From assembly GCA_021186555.1 (NCBI GenBank), contig JAJKFL010000042.1, forward strand, positions 42,321,980-42,385,979: a stretch of DNA of 64,000 bases, in the 5' to 3' direction. How positions within the stretch are numbered: the first letter of the stretch is position 1; every line of letters begins with the position of its first letter. The notes below the pieces were generated by a model. The model was not told the DNA's origin. It saw only the letters and a list, made by a program, of their open reading frames with translations, and searched no databases. This DNA comes from Reticulitermes speratus (lineage: Eukaryota > Arthropoda > Insecta > Blattodea > Rhinotermitidae). Both the position numbers and the translations under genes were made by a program. Positions 19,965-30,545 of this stretch are shown in pieces.

Positions 19965-20612
19965 TAACTACATGGAGCAGAGTCCTTCCTGAGAAACTAA
20001 CAGGTCGTCAGCTAGTCAAGAAATTCCCCGCGTTTTATGGAACACGAAGGTTCATTACCGCATTCACCAGAGTCCGTCACCTGTACATATCCTGAGCCAG
20101 ATCAATCCAGTCCATGCCCCCATCCCACTTCTTGAAGATATATATTAATATTATCCTCCCATCTAAGCCTCGGTCTTCCAAGTGGTCTCTTTCCCCCAGG
20201 TCTCCCCACCAAAACCCTGTATGCACCTCTCTGTCTCCCATACGTGCCACATACCCTGCCCATCTCATTCTTCTTGATTTGATCACCCGAATTACATTTG
20301 GTGATGAGTACAGATCATGAAGCTCCTCGTTATGTATCTTCTCCACTCCCCTCTTACCTCGTCCCTCTTAGGCCCAAATATCCTCCTCAGCACCCTATTC
20401 TCGAACACCCTCAGCCTATGTTCCTCCCTCAATGTGAGACACCAAGTTTCACACCCATACAAAACAACAGGCAAAATTATAGTTCTGTTTCGTAATATAG
20501 GCCATATTCTTCTCAGATTTCCTATATTACCGCTCAGTAATTGCATCAACCACAATTCCCCTTAATATTACACCCAGCATTTCGAGATTCAATGGTAAGT
20601 CTGTAATACTCC
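19965..20612 (-). mobile_element. LINE 3' end (reverse-transcriptase C-terminal part)
   Basis: Minus-strand frames read [38 protein letters not shown], then after a frameshift [66 protein letters not shown]. Then comes the non-coding tail with TAGTTAGTTA near 19965. It is the longest copy of this tail family in the window, but still lacks the catalytic domain. Confidence 0.85.
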
Positions 20613-20616
20613 ATTC

Positions 20617-20781
20617 CAGGGGTGCACAAATTCCACGCACCAGGTCGCCCTGGCGACTAAATTTTGTACGGTGGGGCCTAATATTTGTGGATCCTCAGTA
20701 TGGAACTTGCTTCATGTCACCCTTCTAGCGACTAGAATTTCGAGGAGGCTCCTAGATTTTTGGAAACTTTGTGTACCCCTG
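20617..20781. mobile_element. 165-bp MITE (copy 1 of 3)
   Basis: Inverted ends CAGGGGTGCACAAA and TTTGTGTACCCCTG. The interior GGTCGCC..GCGACTAAATTTTGTAC, CCTAATATTTGTGGATCCTCAG, GGAACTTGCTTCATGTCACCC and GGCTCCTAGATTTTTGGAAA is shared with copies at 26349 and 56088. The ends suggest a hAT-type element. Confidence 0.8.
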
Positions 20782-20784
20782 CTC

Positions 20785-20840
20785 TATCTTTCGAAACGTC
20801 CGTAATTATTTACCAGTCGACGCGGCGTAAAATTCCAGAA
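20785..20840 (+). repeat. Foldback-family fragment
   Basis: TTTCGAAACGTCCGTAAT, ACCAGTCGACGCGGCGTAAAATTCCAGAA: the right-hand end of the family seen in full at 22790-23010. Confidence 0.6.
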
Positions 20841-21079
20841 TATTTGATTCATCTGCTATTAAATTTATTTGTGTTTTGGAGCTGCCGCCTTTTAATTTGG
20901 AGTACTGTAGTGATCGCAGATTTATATCGGCTCCTTCCAAATTTGGCATGTTTTGGAATTCAATACAATCTTTTTTTGCTTTCGAACTTGCTCTCAAACG
21001 TTTCTGTTTCACGCCGCCTCCTGTAGCCTTGTTGTCTCCCTTCTCTGCAGCTACAAGAAGTGAAACTCGTGGAACCTAG

Positions 21080-22200
21080 CCGGCAGCAGCTGTCGACAGG
21101 TAAAAACCTTACCAACGAGGTGGTCAGTGAAGTCTGGGAAGCATTCCTAACAACATCGCAGTAGTCAGTGTGTGTGAACGAGTCGTGTTTGTCTCAAGTA
21201 GCCCGTGGTGGTACCGGGGGCCCACCTTCACCCCACCCCCTCCATAATCACAATCCTTTGACAAAAAAAAAAATTCATCATGACGCTTTACAGAACGCAT
21301 GGCAGATGTATAGTATTACTGGCAGCATTCCTAGCAGGTAAGAGATACGTATTTGTCTTGTTTATTCAATTACTCTTTATCGTGCTTTGTGCCTGGTATA
21401 ATCGAACAAAGTTATTTTCCCTCTATATTATATATTAGGCCAGTGTTATTTCCATTGCTTTTCCCTCTGTCGCAACTATAGACTACACTATTCTGCTACG
21501 TGGCTAAAAAGTGACTACAGCAACAAAATATTACAACATTTTTACACTGTCTCCTTCTATCGTTTAAAATCAAAGTCATATTTCATCGTTATTGAGACGT
21601 AAGAGAAAACATACTGAACAGGGAGGCAGCATGTTGCCCCAAAAACTGGTACATTTATACCACACACCACGTCGACAAAGGGGAGAAGACTACTGTTCGT
21701 AGTCATGTTATAGGACGTCACAGGCCGCGGATCCTAAGATATGCCTAGATTTATACTCGCTATATCAAGGCACAAGATTTCCAGATTTTTCTGACAAGAT
21801 TGCAGGTGAGGTACTCAGTGACACAGTACACGTTCTTTACCACAGCCTTATTTACATGATTTCACGGTACGCACGTAAATGTGATGTCATTTACACCCTT
21901 CAGAAAATTACGCCTTGCCTAAGCCGATTTTCACAAAACTCACCAAGATTCAACAGCATTATGTGCAAATCACTCATACCGATTTTCACCCATATCGGAC
22001 AATAAATGTGGAAAGTACGGATAGAAAATCCTTTACGAACCTGAGTAAAGTGCAGCTTTCACCACACAGATTTTCACGAAAATCACAATCGCTCAGCAGC
22101 ATTGCATGGAGATCTATACGGAATTTCGCCCAAATCGGTCAAGGGATATGGAAAGTAAAGTAAAGTGAGGCAGTCACTGAGAAAAATTTCACGAAACTCA
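21080..22200. other. No recognisable gene
   Basis: Contains a poly-A-like run (21264-21272) and an 82-codon ORF (21915-22163) whose sequence is built from TTTTCAC(G/A)AAA-type repeats. No gene recognised. Confidence 0.35.
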
Positions 22201-22345
22201 CACTTGCTGCACGCATTTTTGTAAAGAGCCCCAGTATCGAATTTCATGAAAATCCGACAAACGTTTTTGGTGCTGATACTAGGTCACGGGCACACGGACA
22301 GACGGAAGGACATAGTATCCATATAAAGCGTTCCTTTTTTACTTC
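22200..22345 (+). repeat. Dispersed repeat with ATTTCATGAAAATC and GGACAGACGGA end
   Basis: ATTTCATGAAAATCCG.., then CACACGGACAGACGGAAGGACAT and CATATAAAGCG. The same pair of signals recurs at 50760-50890. Class unknown. Confidence 0.4.
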
Positions 22346-22789
22346 GTAACGAACGGTGCAAATTAGTGCCGAACTGAAACACTCATTAGGCCAGTCAGTT
22401 TACATATGGCTGGATGTCACAGCCATGTTGCTTATAAAGTGAGTCTACAATACTGAACTGCAGCCATTCTTTCAAAACATAGGCCAGATATAAATTTATT
22501 TATTTATTTGTGATTTATTTAACGACGCTGTCAGTAGCTCGAATTAAACAGAGTCGCGTGGTAGATATTTAGTGATGGATGAATTTGAAATAATGTGTAA
22601 GAAATCGATTGTAGACTGACGTAATTACTATCCCAGCATCCAGTTGAAAGGACTGAGGAAAATCACGAAAAACATCAGTGGTGATAAACTATGTTCAGGC
22701 AGAAGCTCGAACTAGCACCTGCCGTTCGAACCAACTTGCTCCGCAGAAATACACACGAACGGTCCTCAGTGCGAGATTTGAGTTTCTCG

Positions 22790-23010
22790 CAGCGGACTTG
22801 CTGAAGATTCAAGTCTTCTGGGATGTTATACCGTATCAGCTGATGAACAGTTACTGAAGGTTAGACGGAACGTAACGCCTTCACCTTTAGGGTCAAGCAT
22901 CCCAAAAAGAATACTGACTAATTGACCCTGTAGATGAAGGCACTAGGTTCCTTCGAAACGTCGGTAACTGTATACCTGTCGACATGGCGTAACATCCCAG
23001 AACACTTGAA
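22790..23010 (+). repeat. Foldback-family element with hammerhead-like core
   Basis: Left TTCAAGTCTTCTGGGATGTTATACCG and right CGACATGGCGTAACATCCCAGAACACTTGAA are inverted repeats around a centre. The centre holds CTGTAGATGAAGG, GTTCCTTCGAAAC and GTCGGTAACTG. Other copies lie near 10.2, 42.7, 44.15, 57.05, 62.65 and 63.9 kb. No ORF. Non-autonomous by structure; class unknown. Confidence 0.7.
22925..22965 (+). ncRNA. Hammerhead-like ribozyme motif
   Basis: ACC (22925-22927), CTGTAGA (22928-22934), one extra base, GAAGG/CCTTC 5-bp stem II with a 9-base loop, GAAAC (22955-22959), GTC, GGT (22963-22965). ACC and GGT pair as stem I. The core has T where position 5-adjacent A is usual in other copies (CTGTAGA against CTGAAGA), so this copy may be inactive. 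Confidence 0.4.
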
Positions 23011-23640
23011 TCGTCATACAATCTATACTCGGTACTCACATATTCTTTTGTTTACTCTAAATTTAGTAAAAATTCCTATCACCAAATTTGATAAAACTCC
23101 ATCTGTGAAAAGCTGCATTACTTTTAGCCAGTTTTGAAATTAAAGACACTTTTCAGTCATTTCTGAACACATCTCCAAGACTGAAGTACCTGTCCACACC
23201 TGTCCTCCTCCATTTTTATTTATCTTAACCCTCGTTATAAGTTTTACACAACATGTACATAATTTTATGACATATTTGTAATAGTCTCGCCGATTAGGTG
23301 GGAAGAACGAAATATCTTTCTTGCTTCTGGGAGATACGCGGTTTTAATCTCGGATATGCGATATCCCGATAATTTTCGTGGTTTCCCTCAATCATTGCAG
23401 ACGATTGCCTGCTAGTAATTACACTGCAATATGCCACAATCGCTTCCTCCCCAGTCCATTTACATTTCATCCTGTATAACAACTGTCTCATCTCTTTCAA
23501 AGCAATATAATCTTACAAGTGATACAGCGTTTTTAAACAATATAGATCAGTCTGTAGTACATTATTACCGTGTACTCTAATCCAATCAAAAGCTAGAACC
23601 AACAATGTACACTTTATACAAATACATAAATTAATTATTG
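23010..23640. other. No recognisable feature
   Basis: AT-rich sequence with no recognisable gene or repeat on either strand. Confidence 0.35.
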
Positions 23641-23648
23641 AAACAAAC

Positions 23649-23682
23649 CAACATGTTTCGACCTATGGGTCGTCTTCAGGCA
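23649..23682 (-). ncRNA. Hammerhead-like core
   Basis: Minus strand: CTGAAGA, one extra base, GACC-CATA-GGTC (4-bp stem II), GAAAC, ATG TT. A convincing stem I is not seen, so this is probably a decayed copy of the kind at 16769. Confidence 0.35.
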
Positions 23683-23879
23683 TACCGTGTAATACGATAA
23701 GAATGGTACTTAGACCGTACGTAGAATAAAAGGTTCCCCCACAGTTCATTCAAAATTCTTGACACGTCAAAGCAGCGACGAAGAGTTCTCTCTTGTTTCC
23801 ATACTATCTTACGTAGTCCGTACTTTCCGTCACATGGAAAGTGGATTTCACAAACTTTCTTTCTCTTTGACATACCTCT

Positions 23880-24420
23880 TCTGTTGCTCTCGCAAGTGAC
23901 ACGGACAACACACTAAGTTTTATAGAATCTAATGTTAAAGATATTTATAGCCACAACAGCTTCATGCAACCGATCAGCATTCCATGACACTATTTAGTTT
24001 CAATTAAACTGGTAATCAGACAAACACACAGCTACGCTAGCAGCGCCCATTATATACATATATATATATATTATTTATTACTGAAAGTGGGTTTATACCC
24101 GATGGCGGTGGTACTACAATGACAAACAACACAGAATAACATACATCACAAAGAACACACAACACTCAAAACAATACACAACACACAAAATTACAAAAAA
24201 TGAAAAAATAAAACACATACTACAAAAAAAAAAGAATAGCTAAGTCTAACAAAAAAAAACCTAACGTAGACGAATCAGAGTTAAAAATAATTAGCTATAC
24301 AAAGCAATGGGTCAAACATACTATACAAAAATAAAAATCCATATCTTGAAGAAGTGATGCACACACACATTTCCCCAGGACCTTCACTTCACTCCACTTC
24401 ACTAAGCGGTACTGAAGGTA
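23880..24420. other. AT-rich, low-complexity sequence
   Basis: (AT)n near 24055-24072 and a long A/C-rich stretch (24110-24340) dominated by ACACAA and AAAAAA words. No gene. Confidence 0.5.
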
Positions 24421-24439
24421 TTCAGATTCGTATTGCTTT

Positions 24440-24650
24440 GTCTAACCGGTGGCAGGCATATTAGCTTCATAAAGCAGAGTCCTTTGATAGAAGAACAGTC
24501 GCTCAGGTAGTCAAGACATTTATGTCCTTTTATGAAAACTGACGGTTCATTTACGTATACACAAGAGACCGCCATTGGTACCTATCTTGAGACAGATTAA
24601 TCAAGTCCACATCCTTATAAAAATCTACTAAAATAGGCCTATTATACCCT
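24440..24650 (-). mobile_element. LINE 3' tail, heavily decayed
   Basis: Reverse of the LINE tail: TTCATAAAGCAGAGTCCTTTGAT, AGTCAAGACATTTATGTCCTTTTATG, TCATTTACGTATACACAAGAG, CTTGAGACAGATTAATCAAGTCCA. The order is conserved but frames are lost. Confidence 0.5.
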
Positions 24651-25080
24651 TTATACAAGACATTTGGTCAGAAAATAAGTTTACAATGCGTGCATTTTGG
24701 GCTTTTCATATTATTTTCTAATAAGAACAGATCACATTTAATTGTACTTCAATTCCTCTACTTTTCCGCATAGTCGCCGCCAAAACTGAGGCATCTATCA
24801 TATCGTGGGACGAGCTTTTATATTTCCTGCTAATATCAGCCCGTGTCTTGTGTTATCAGCCATCGTGTCACATCTGTTTCCACCTTGCGATGGTCTTTAA
24901 ATTTGTGACCGCCAAGACTTTGCTTCAGCGCTGGCAAACAGTTGGTAATAGCTCGGCGCCAAATCATGGCTGCATGCGGGACGTTCCAAGGTTCTTTATG
25001 CACGAAGTTATACGCCACATAAACTTATTTTCGGAATTAACCTCGTATTTCTCTGCCTTTCAAGTGGTACTCTGAGAAGA
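24650..25080. other. No recognisable feature
   Basis: Overlapping ORFs of 60 and 75 codons on opposite strands, neither recognisable. Confidence 0.35.
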
Positions 25081-25094
25081 TTAGTGGTCTAAAA

Positions 25095-25362
25095 CAGTGG
25101 CATTCAACCTTTTTTGTTCGCGTACCCCCAGATATAATTTTTCTTCAGCTTTGTACCCCCAAAGTTGTTGGTGCATAATTCAAGTTATACATATACTATA
25201 ATCTACATCTAAAATAAGTTAAATAAATTACATCCAAAATAGTGTATTAAATAATAAGTTTTAAATGAGAAAAAGGAGAATCAAGCTACTAAATAACAAA
25301 TATATTATATGCACTATGTGGAATAAAATGAAACTAGCCGCCCAGATAAGAATCGCATAAAG

Positions 25363-25394
<32 letters not shown>

Positions 25395-25552
25395 ATGGCG
25401 CTCCCAAATCGCATGTCCTTATGTCCGGGTCTCTTGTGGCTAACCCTAAATCTGGCCCTGATTATTCAGTATTTATCATGAAATAATACATTTTTTTTTA
25501 ATTTTACGTACCCACTAAGATGTCTTCGCGTACCCCCGGTTCAGTACCACTG
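25095..25552. mobile_element. Non-autonomous hAT element (MITE)
   Basis: A perfect 8-bp target duplication GTCTAAAA lies at 25087-25094 and 25553-25560. The left end is CAGTGGCATTCAACC and the right end, inverted, CAGTGGTACTGAACC. Both ends carry GCGTACCCCC. The interior is AT-rich with a (GA)n run at about 25361-25390. No ORF. Confidence 0.88.
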
Positions 25553-25560
25553 GTCTAAAA

Positions 25561-26348
25561 CACCTCTGTGAACGTATCATTGACACATTTGTATCCACCT
25601 AACCAGTGCCGTCCTGGAAAACGTGTTACTGCATCTAGGCATATCTTGAGCACGACTTATACTTTCCTGTCAGGCGAGTGTTTTCTTAACTCTGTAACTT
25701 CACAAGGTTGTCACAAAGAACAAGCCGTTTCAATTCAGTGTATTTTAATAACACTACGGATAAAGGAGAGCGCTTTCGCTGATAATGTATAAATGGGAAG
25801 TGCTGTCAGGTATTAACGAAATACTTCACTCTATTACTGCTGCTGGGAAAACAAGTTTTAAAACAGGATGAATTTTAGACACGACCTTGAGAAGGAAGGA
25901 GTGTGTCTTGTGAAAGTGACTCAATGGTTGCTAGAATTAAACGCAAAAGTACGTAAAGAGGAATTGCACAGGTGGCCTTCCTTTACTGTAGCTTAAGACT
26001 CAAGCGACGTATAAAATTTCGCAGTAATTTATCACTTGTTATTTCAACTCTTTACAGAGCTCTTTGACTACAAAATATAAAGCCAGTTGGTGTTGATCAG
26101 ATATTAAACAGCTCCGAATCAGCTACTAATTAGAGTTCTTCGGAGTATAAAGACAAGAATTTGCGTTTTGGTGCCCTAAGATAATCTTAACACGAAAACA
26201 TACACGGACAAACGTTTCTCGCGGAATTCCTAAGCTCTCCGGCACGTGAATACCGGGATGGTACCTGCAAATGTAACAGGACCGCTACTTTCCACATTCC
26301 TACTTTTCACTCGACACAGGACGCTGGCGGAGCGATAATGCTCTAGGC
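25561..26348. other. No recognisable gene
   Basis: A 74-codon ORF (25568-25792) shows no family signature. The larger minus ORF near 26230-26511 overlaps a MITE. Confidence 0.35.
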
Positions 26349-26516
26349 CAGGGGGCACACAAAGTTTCCAAAAATCTAGAATCAACATAAAAATTCTAGG
26401 GGCTAGAAGGATGATATGAAGCAAGTTCCACACTGAGGACCCACAAAAATTAGGCGCCAGGATACAAAATTTAGTCGCCTGGGGGCGACCTGGCGCCCGG
26501 GATTTCTGCATCCCTG
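26349..26516. mobile_element. 165-bp MITE (copy 2 of 3, inverted)
   Basis: Opposite orientation to the copy at 20617. Ends CAGGGGGCACACAAAG and CTGCATCCCTG; flanks CTCTAGGC (26341-26348) and CTCTAGAA (26517-26524) look like an 8-bp target duplication with two changes. Confidence 0.8.
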
Positions 26517-26909
26517 CTCTAGAACTGTATCTGGAAAGTGTTGAATCTCGGCTGGGGCATACTGACTGATGTTCTACTTGCCTTTCGTCAGTCTATCCTG
26601 TTAAAAGCCGGGATGATACTTCGACTGAGCAAAAACCATTTCTTTTCAAATCCTTTCTAATTCATCATTTACCGCTTTCGTAATATTTGATTTTACACAG
26701 CGTGGCGCAAAAGTCTCTTCACACATGATATTTAACATATTGCGTCTACTGTGAAGTGACTTCTCTGCTATCATGTAATTCTGAGACAGATACTGTCGTG
26801 AAATAACCACAATAAGGGCACTATATAATCTGTATGTAAATAACTTGACAGCAGTTAAGTCACTATGATTGTGCAGCTCAGTTTGTTTGATATACGTGAC
26901 ATTCTAGAC

Positions 26910-27283
26910 CAATGTTTTCCAACTTTTTCCCCCTATTGAGAAAACCCTATAATGTTTAATATCCCGAAGAACTCCTATCTATGAAAACGTTTACAGGTCA
27001 GAAAAGGTTTATAGCAGGGAGCGCAATTCAGTTACGGCTAAATTATTGTCAAAATCCTGACCCCCCCCCCCCCCAAAAAAAAAACAACAACGAGGCAGTT
27101 GATAGCGCACCGAGATTCTTCCAGAATTACCAACTGCCTGACAAAAATTACCGCGATATTTTGAAGGACAGTTGGAATTTTTCGCGGTATTTCAAAATTA
27201 TTTATCCTACGATTTCTCGCGGAACCCCTAACGATGTTCTGCAGAACCCTAATGTTCCACAAAACCCTATTTGGGAAACACTA
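26910..27283. mobile_element. Non-autonomous hAT element (MITE)
   Basis: Ends CAATGTTTTCCAAC and, inverted, TAGTGTTTCCCAAA. Flanks TTCTAGAC (26902-26909) and CTCTAGAC (27284-27291) differ by one base. Contains a C-run/A-run (27061-27084) and repeated AACCCTAATG/GAACCCC words. The ORFs across it are chance. Confidence 0.75.
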
Positions 27284-27844
27284 CTCTAGACACTGTATCT
27301 GACCCCGTGATCTGCAATTTGTTGTCATTATACCAACAGTCACATGTAAAAGAAATAGGGTACATGGTGACAAAGTGGAAGTCTGAGGCTCTATCACTTA
27401 AGAAAAATTTAACATTAACAGGATGTGTACTTAAATGACAAGTTCTTGACAAAAATAAAATAAAACAACAGTAATAATATCAACAGGTCTGTTTTATTGG
27501 GTGTCTGTGGTAATCAGGCAATCTGTATGAGTTCTGTTGCCAGCTTCTGGCTATTGCTTCACGTCATTGCCCTCAATAGAAATCACATGGGCCCTTGAAT
27601 TTAAAATTCGCTTGTTTCTAATGTTCCAATTCAAAGGACAGCCTACGCTGACTCTCGTTCTTTCCTTCCACTTCACTGCAATGCGTCACATGATTTGCTG
27701 TTCAGAATGAACCGCGTTTACAAGAACTACTGCACCGATTTCCGTACTTCGATGCTAAGAATTCCTGTTCTGTAACTTTCACTTCGTGTAACAACAAATC
27801 TGCGATAGAAAACGAAAGAATGGAACGCGATGTGTTCATGAATT

Positions 27845-28160
27845 AGAAGGATTAACTGAGGTGGTTTGCCCACGTTACAAGCTGGAAGGTTGCAGGTTCG
27901 ATTCCCGATGGTGTCATTGGAATTTTTCATTGACTTAATTCATTCGACCGCACTATAACCCTGGTGTCGACTCAGCCTCTAACAGAAATGAATACTAGGT
28001 ATATTTCCTGGGGGGGGGGGGGGGGGGGGGGGTAAAGGCGGCCGGTGCGTAGGGCTGACAACCTTACCACCTTGTCTGGAAATCTGGGAGCCTCAACCTC
28101 CTGGAACCCTTAGGGCTTGTCCAGGCCTGTACAGGGATTGCTTTGCCTTAACTGAGGTGG
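27845..28160 (+). repeat. tRNA-derived SINE, family 4, with poly-G tract
   Basis: GAGGTGGTTTGCCCACGTTAC head with B box GGTTCGATTCCCG, then ACCCTGGTGTCGACTCAGCC, a poly-G run (about 28011-28032), GTAAAGGCGGCCGGTGCGTAG and CTTAGGGCTTGTCCAGGCCTG. Only one copy seen in the window. Confidence 0.6.
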
Positions 28161-28239
28161 TTTCTTAGCAAGCTGAAACCTTCATAAATATATCTGTTTT
28201 TTATTGTTTTAACGATCTAAGCGAAATTACGAAATAATT

Positions 28240-28450
28240 TTAAGGTTATGGTCTTCCGGGATGTGACACCGTGTAGTTTTCTAGAGAAATTTCAAGGCTT
28301 AGAAGGAAACTTCCGCACCCGTCTTCAGTGAAAACGACAATCTCAAACCTCGTATAAACAATCTTAGTTATTATAAGTTTAAAGTCGAATTTCACGGCCT
28401 CAAATGTTAGCGGTGCGGTAGATCTGTTACATTCATGCGATCCCATTGTA
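28240..28450 (+). repeat. Foldback-family element, decayed
   Basis: TTAAGGTTATGGTCTTCCGGGATGTGACACCGTGTAGTTTT, then CTTCCGCACCCGTCTTCAGTG. The right end is not recognisable. Confidence 0.55.
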
Positions 28451-28514
28451 AGTCGTCAACAGTCACCTTCGGTGAACACTTTACACATCTTACAGGCTGT
28501 ACTTATATATTAAG

Positions 28515-28800
28515 ACGGCCGGGATAGCTAGTCGGTTTAGCGACTACACTACGCGCTGGACGGTCCGGGGATCCAACCACCGATGAAGGTGGAATTTCCG
28601 GACCGTCCAGACCGGCCCCGAGGCCCACTCAACCTCCTGTACAATGGGTACCAGTTATTTCCCTGGGGCAAAGCGGCCGGGACGTGGTGCTGACCACCCT
28701 CGCACTTCTAGCTCCGAGGTTGTGAATGGGTTGGAGCTATACCTCTGCATCCCCTCTGTGCCTACACAGGCATGTCATGGGGTGACATCTAACTCAATTA
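28515..28800 (+). repeat. tRNA-derived SINE, family 1
   Basis: GACGGCCGGGATAGCTAGTCGG head, diverged B box (GGGGATCCAACC), ACCGTCCAGACCGGCCCCGAGG, CAAAGCGGCCGGGACGTGG, GCTGACCACC, GGAGCTATACCTCTGC and GGCATGTCATGGGGTGA. Confidence 0.75.
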
Positions 28801-29058
28801 TATATTAATCCGTGTAATGTTCTCCCTGTAACGTGCCGTGAGGCACAGAGGGGAGTACAGATATAGCCGTATTCATGTATTTGCGCATATTAACACTTAC
28901 CATAAAATTTAAAGGCAATAGTGATCAATGCGACACAAATATTACTGATTTGCTTAGTTAGACATAGCCTACACAGACCTGCGGCATCCACCATGCAAGC
29001 CTGACATACTTAGCAGAGAAATATTTACCTACTTAATTAGCTAGCGGTGATAACAAGT

Positions 29059-29290
29059 CGATTCCGGTGGCCGCGCGGTTTAAGGCGTAGGTCTGCGGCC
29101 GCTCGCTTGCTAGGGTTGCGGGTTCGAATCCTGTCGGGGCATGGATGTTTGTCCCTTGTGAATGTTGTGTGATGTGAAGGTAGAGGCCTCGACGACGGAC
29201 CGAGCCCTCGTCCAAGGGAGTCCTACCGAGTGTGTGTGTGTGTCACTAAGTGTGATCAGGTGCACCAATAACACTTCACCAACAATGAAG
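29059..29290 (+). repeat. tRNA-derived SINE, family 2
   Basis: CGATTCCGGTGGCCGCGCGG, AAGGCGTAGGTCTGCGGCC, GCGGGTTCGAATCCTG (B box), GGGGCATGGATGTTTGTCCC, GACCGAGCCCTCGTCCAAGG. The (TG)n run at 29230-29243 lies in its 3' part. Confidence 0.8.
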
Positions 29291-29317
29291 ACGTAAAGAG
29301 GTCTCACTAAGCAAGAA

Positions 29318-29600
29318 GGATAGCATAGTCCGTATGGCCACTAGGCTACGGGGTGGAAGGCAAAGGAATCTGGGGCTCGATTCGTGACAGCAGCAAGAGA
29401 GTTCACTCTTTGCCAAAGCGTCCAGACCGGCTCTGGAACCCATCCAGCCGGGGGCTCTTACCCTTGCGATGAAGCGGCCGAGTCGTGAAGCTGACCACTC
29501 AATTCTCATCTATTGCAGAGCTTAGTAACTAGAGGATACATACCTCCGCTCCCTCAAACGTTTTCATGGAGTGCAGAGGGACACCTTTACCTTGGCCTTA
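29318..29600 (+). repeat. tRNA-derived SINE, family 1, decayed
   Basis: GATAGCATAGTCCGTATGGCCACTAGGCTACGG head, CCAAAGCGTCCAGACCGGCTCTGG, GCGATGAAGCGGCCGAGTCGTGAAGCTGACCACTC, CATACCTCCGCTCCC. Confidence 0.65.
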
Positions 29601-29899
29601 TATGAACCAACAGGCCAGGGGAGCGTAGCCACGTGCTCGCCGTCGCCTCTGTGCTACACGTTTCCATCACATGTCACTTAATTAAAATATGCTTCACTGC
29701 TAGAAGAATCCATATTTTTTTAAAAATTAACAAGCTATGATTCATAACTGTTGTCAATAGAAAATGAAAGCGGCCCGCACGCTATGTGTTTTAACTCATG
29801 TGGCTCACTACTAAAAGAACTCGGACAACCCTGATATAGGCCGTAAGTTCTCATTTCATGGCAGTTTACTTTTTACTGCCAATATCCACAAGATTGACA
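29600..29899. other. Possible decayed transposon
   Basis: GCGGCCCGCACGCTATGTG..TGTGGCTCACTACTAAAAGAACTCGGACAACCCTG near 29770-29832 resembles the end of a hAT-type element, but no matching opposite end or target duplication is clear. Confidence 0.25.
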
Positions 29900-29913
29900 C
29901 TACAGGGGTACAT

Positions 29914-30173
29914 TTTTTCCCCCATGGCGCAACAGCCCCTAGTGTGCCAGGGCCTCCTCATTATCAAGGCTTCACGATCACACTCGATTAGACACATCAC
30001 ACTCGGTTGGGCTCCTCTGAACGAGGGACCAGCCCGTCGCAGAGACCTCTACCTAACAACACACAACACTCACAAAAGACAGACATCCATGGACCCGGCG
30101 GTATTCGAACCCGCAATCCCAGCAAGCGAACGACCGCTGACCCACGCCTTAGACCTGTAACCACTGGGATCGG
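29914..30173 (-). mobile_element. tRNA-derived SINE, family 2, with target duplication
   Basis: Minus-strand copy with T-run at its low-coordinate end (the poly-A tail). B box as CGGTATTCGAACCCGC; head ends CCACTGGGATCGG. A perfect 14-bp target duplication CTACAGGGGTACAT lies at 29900-29913 and 30174-30187. Confidence 0.92.
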
Positions 30174-30349
30174 CTACAGGGGTACATACGTGTATATAAA
30201 TAGACTTGCTGTTTACGATTAGTCTTGTGTGTAATCAGAAGTAATCTGCTAATGGCACAGATACGCTGGAACATTCAGGCGGGAGCGTATATCGTAAATA
30301 TAAAGTATGGCCACTCTATCACGGAGAACGTTGTTGTTTGTACATTGTA

Positions 30350-30351
30350 AT

Positions 30352-30388
<37 letters not shown>

Positions 30389-30389
30389 T

Positions 30390-30434
<45 letters not shown>
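30350..30434 (+). repeat. Compound microsatellite (AC)n(AT)n(AG)n
   Basis: Three adjoining dinucleotide runs: (CA) about 30352-30376, (TA) about 30377-30411, (GA) about 30411-30434. Confidence 0.95.
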
Positions 30435-30545
30435 GGGGTGTCCCTTTCATCGTGTACCTCAGCATGGCAGCTTTATGCCACAGAAAACTTGTATCCGCCA
30501 GGACATCCCATGACACTTACCGTGTTCAGGGGAACGATAAAAGGA
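30435..30545 (+). repeat. Dispersed repeat, partner at 34290-34385
   Basis: GGTGTCCCTTTCATCGTGTACC, CAGCATGGCAGCTTTATGCC, ACAGAAAACTTGTATC, GACATCCCATGACA correspond in order to a segment at 34290-34385. Class unknown. Confidence 0.5.

Noticed and set aside
30350..30434. Compound microsatellite as a regulatory or Z-DNA element
   Set aside because: Alternating AC/AT/AG runs are common simple repeats and nothing nearby suggests regulation.
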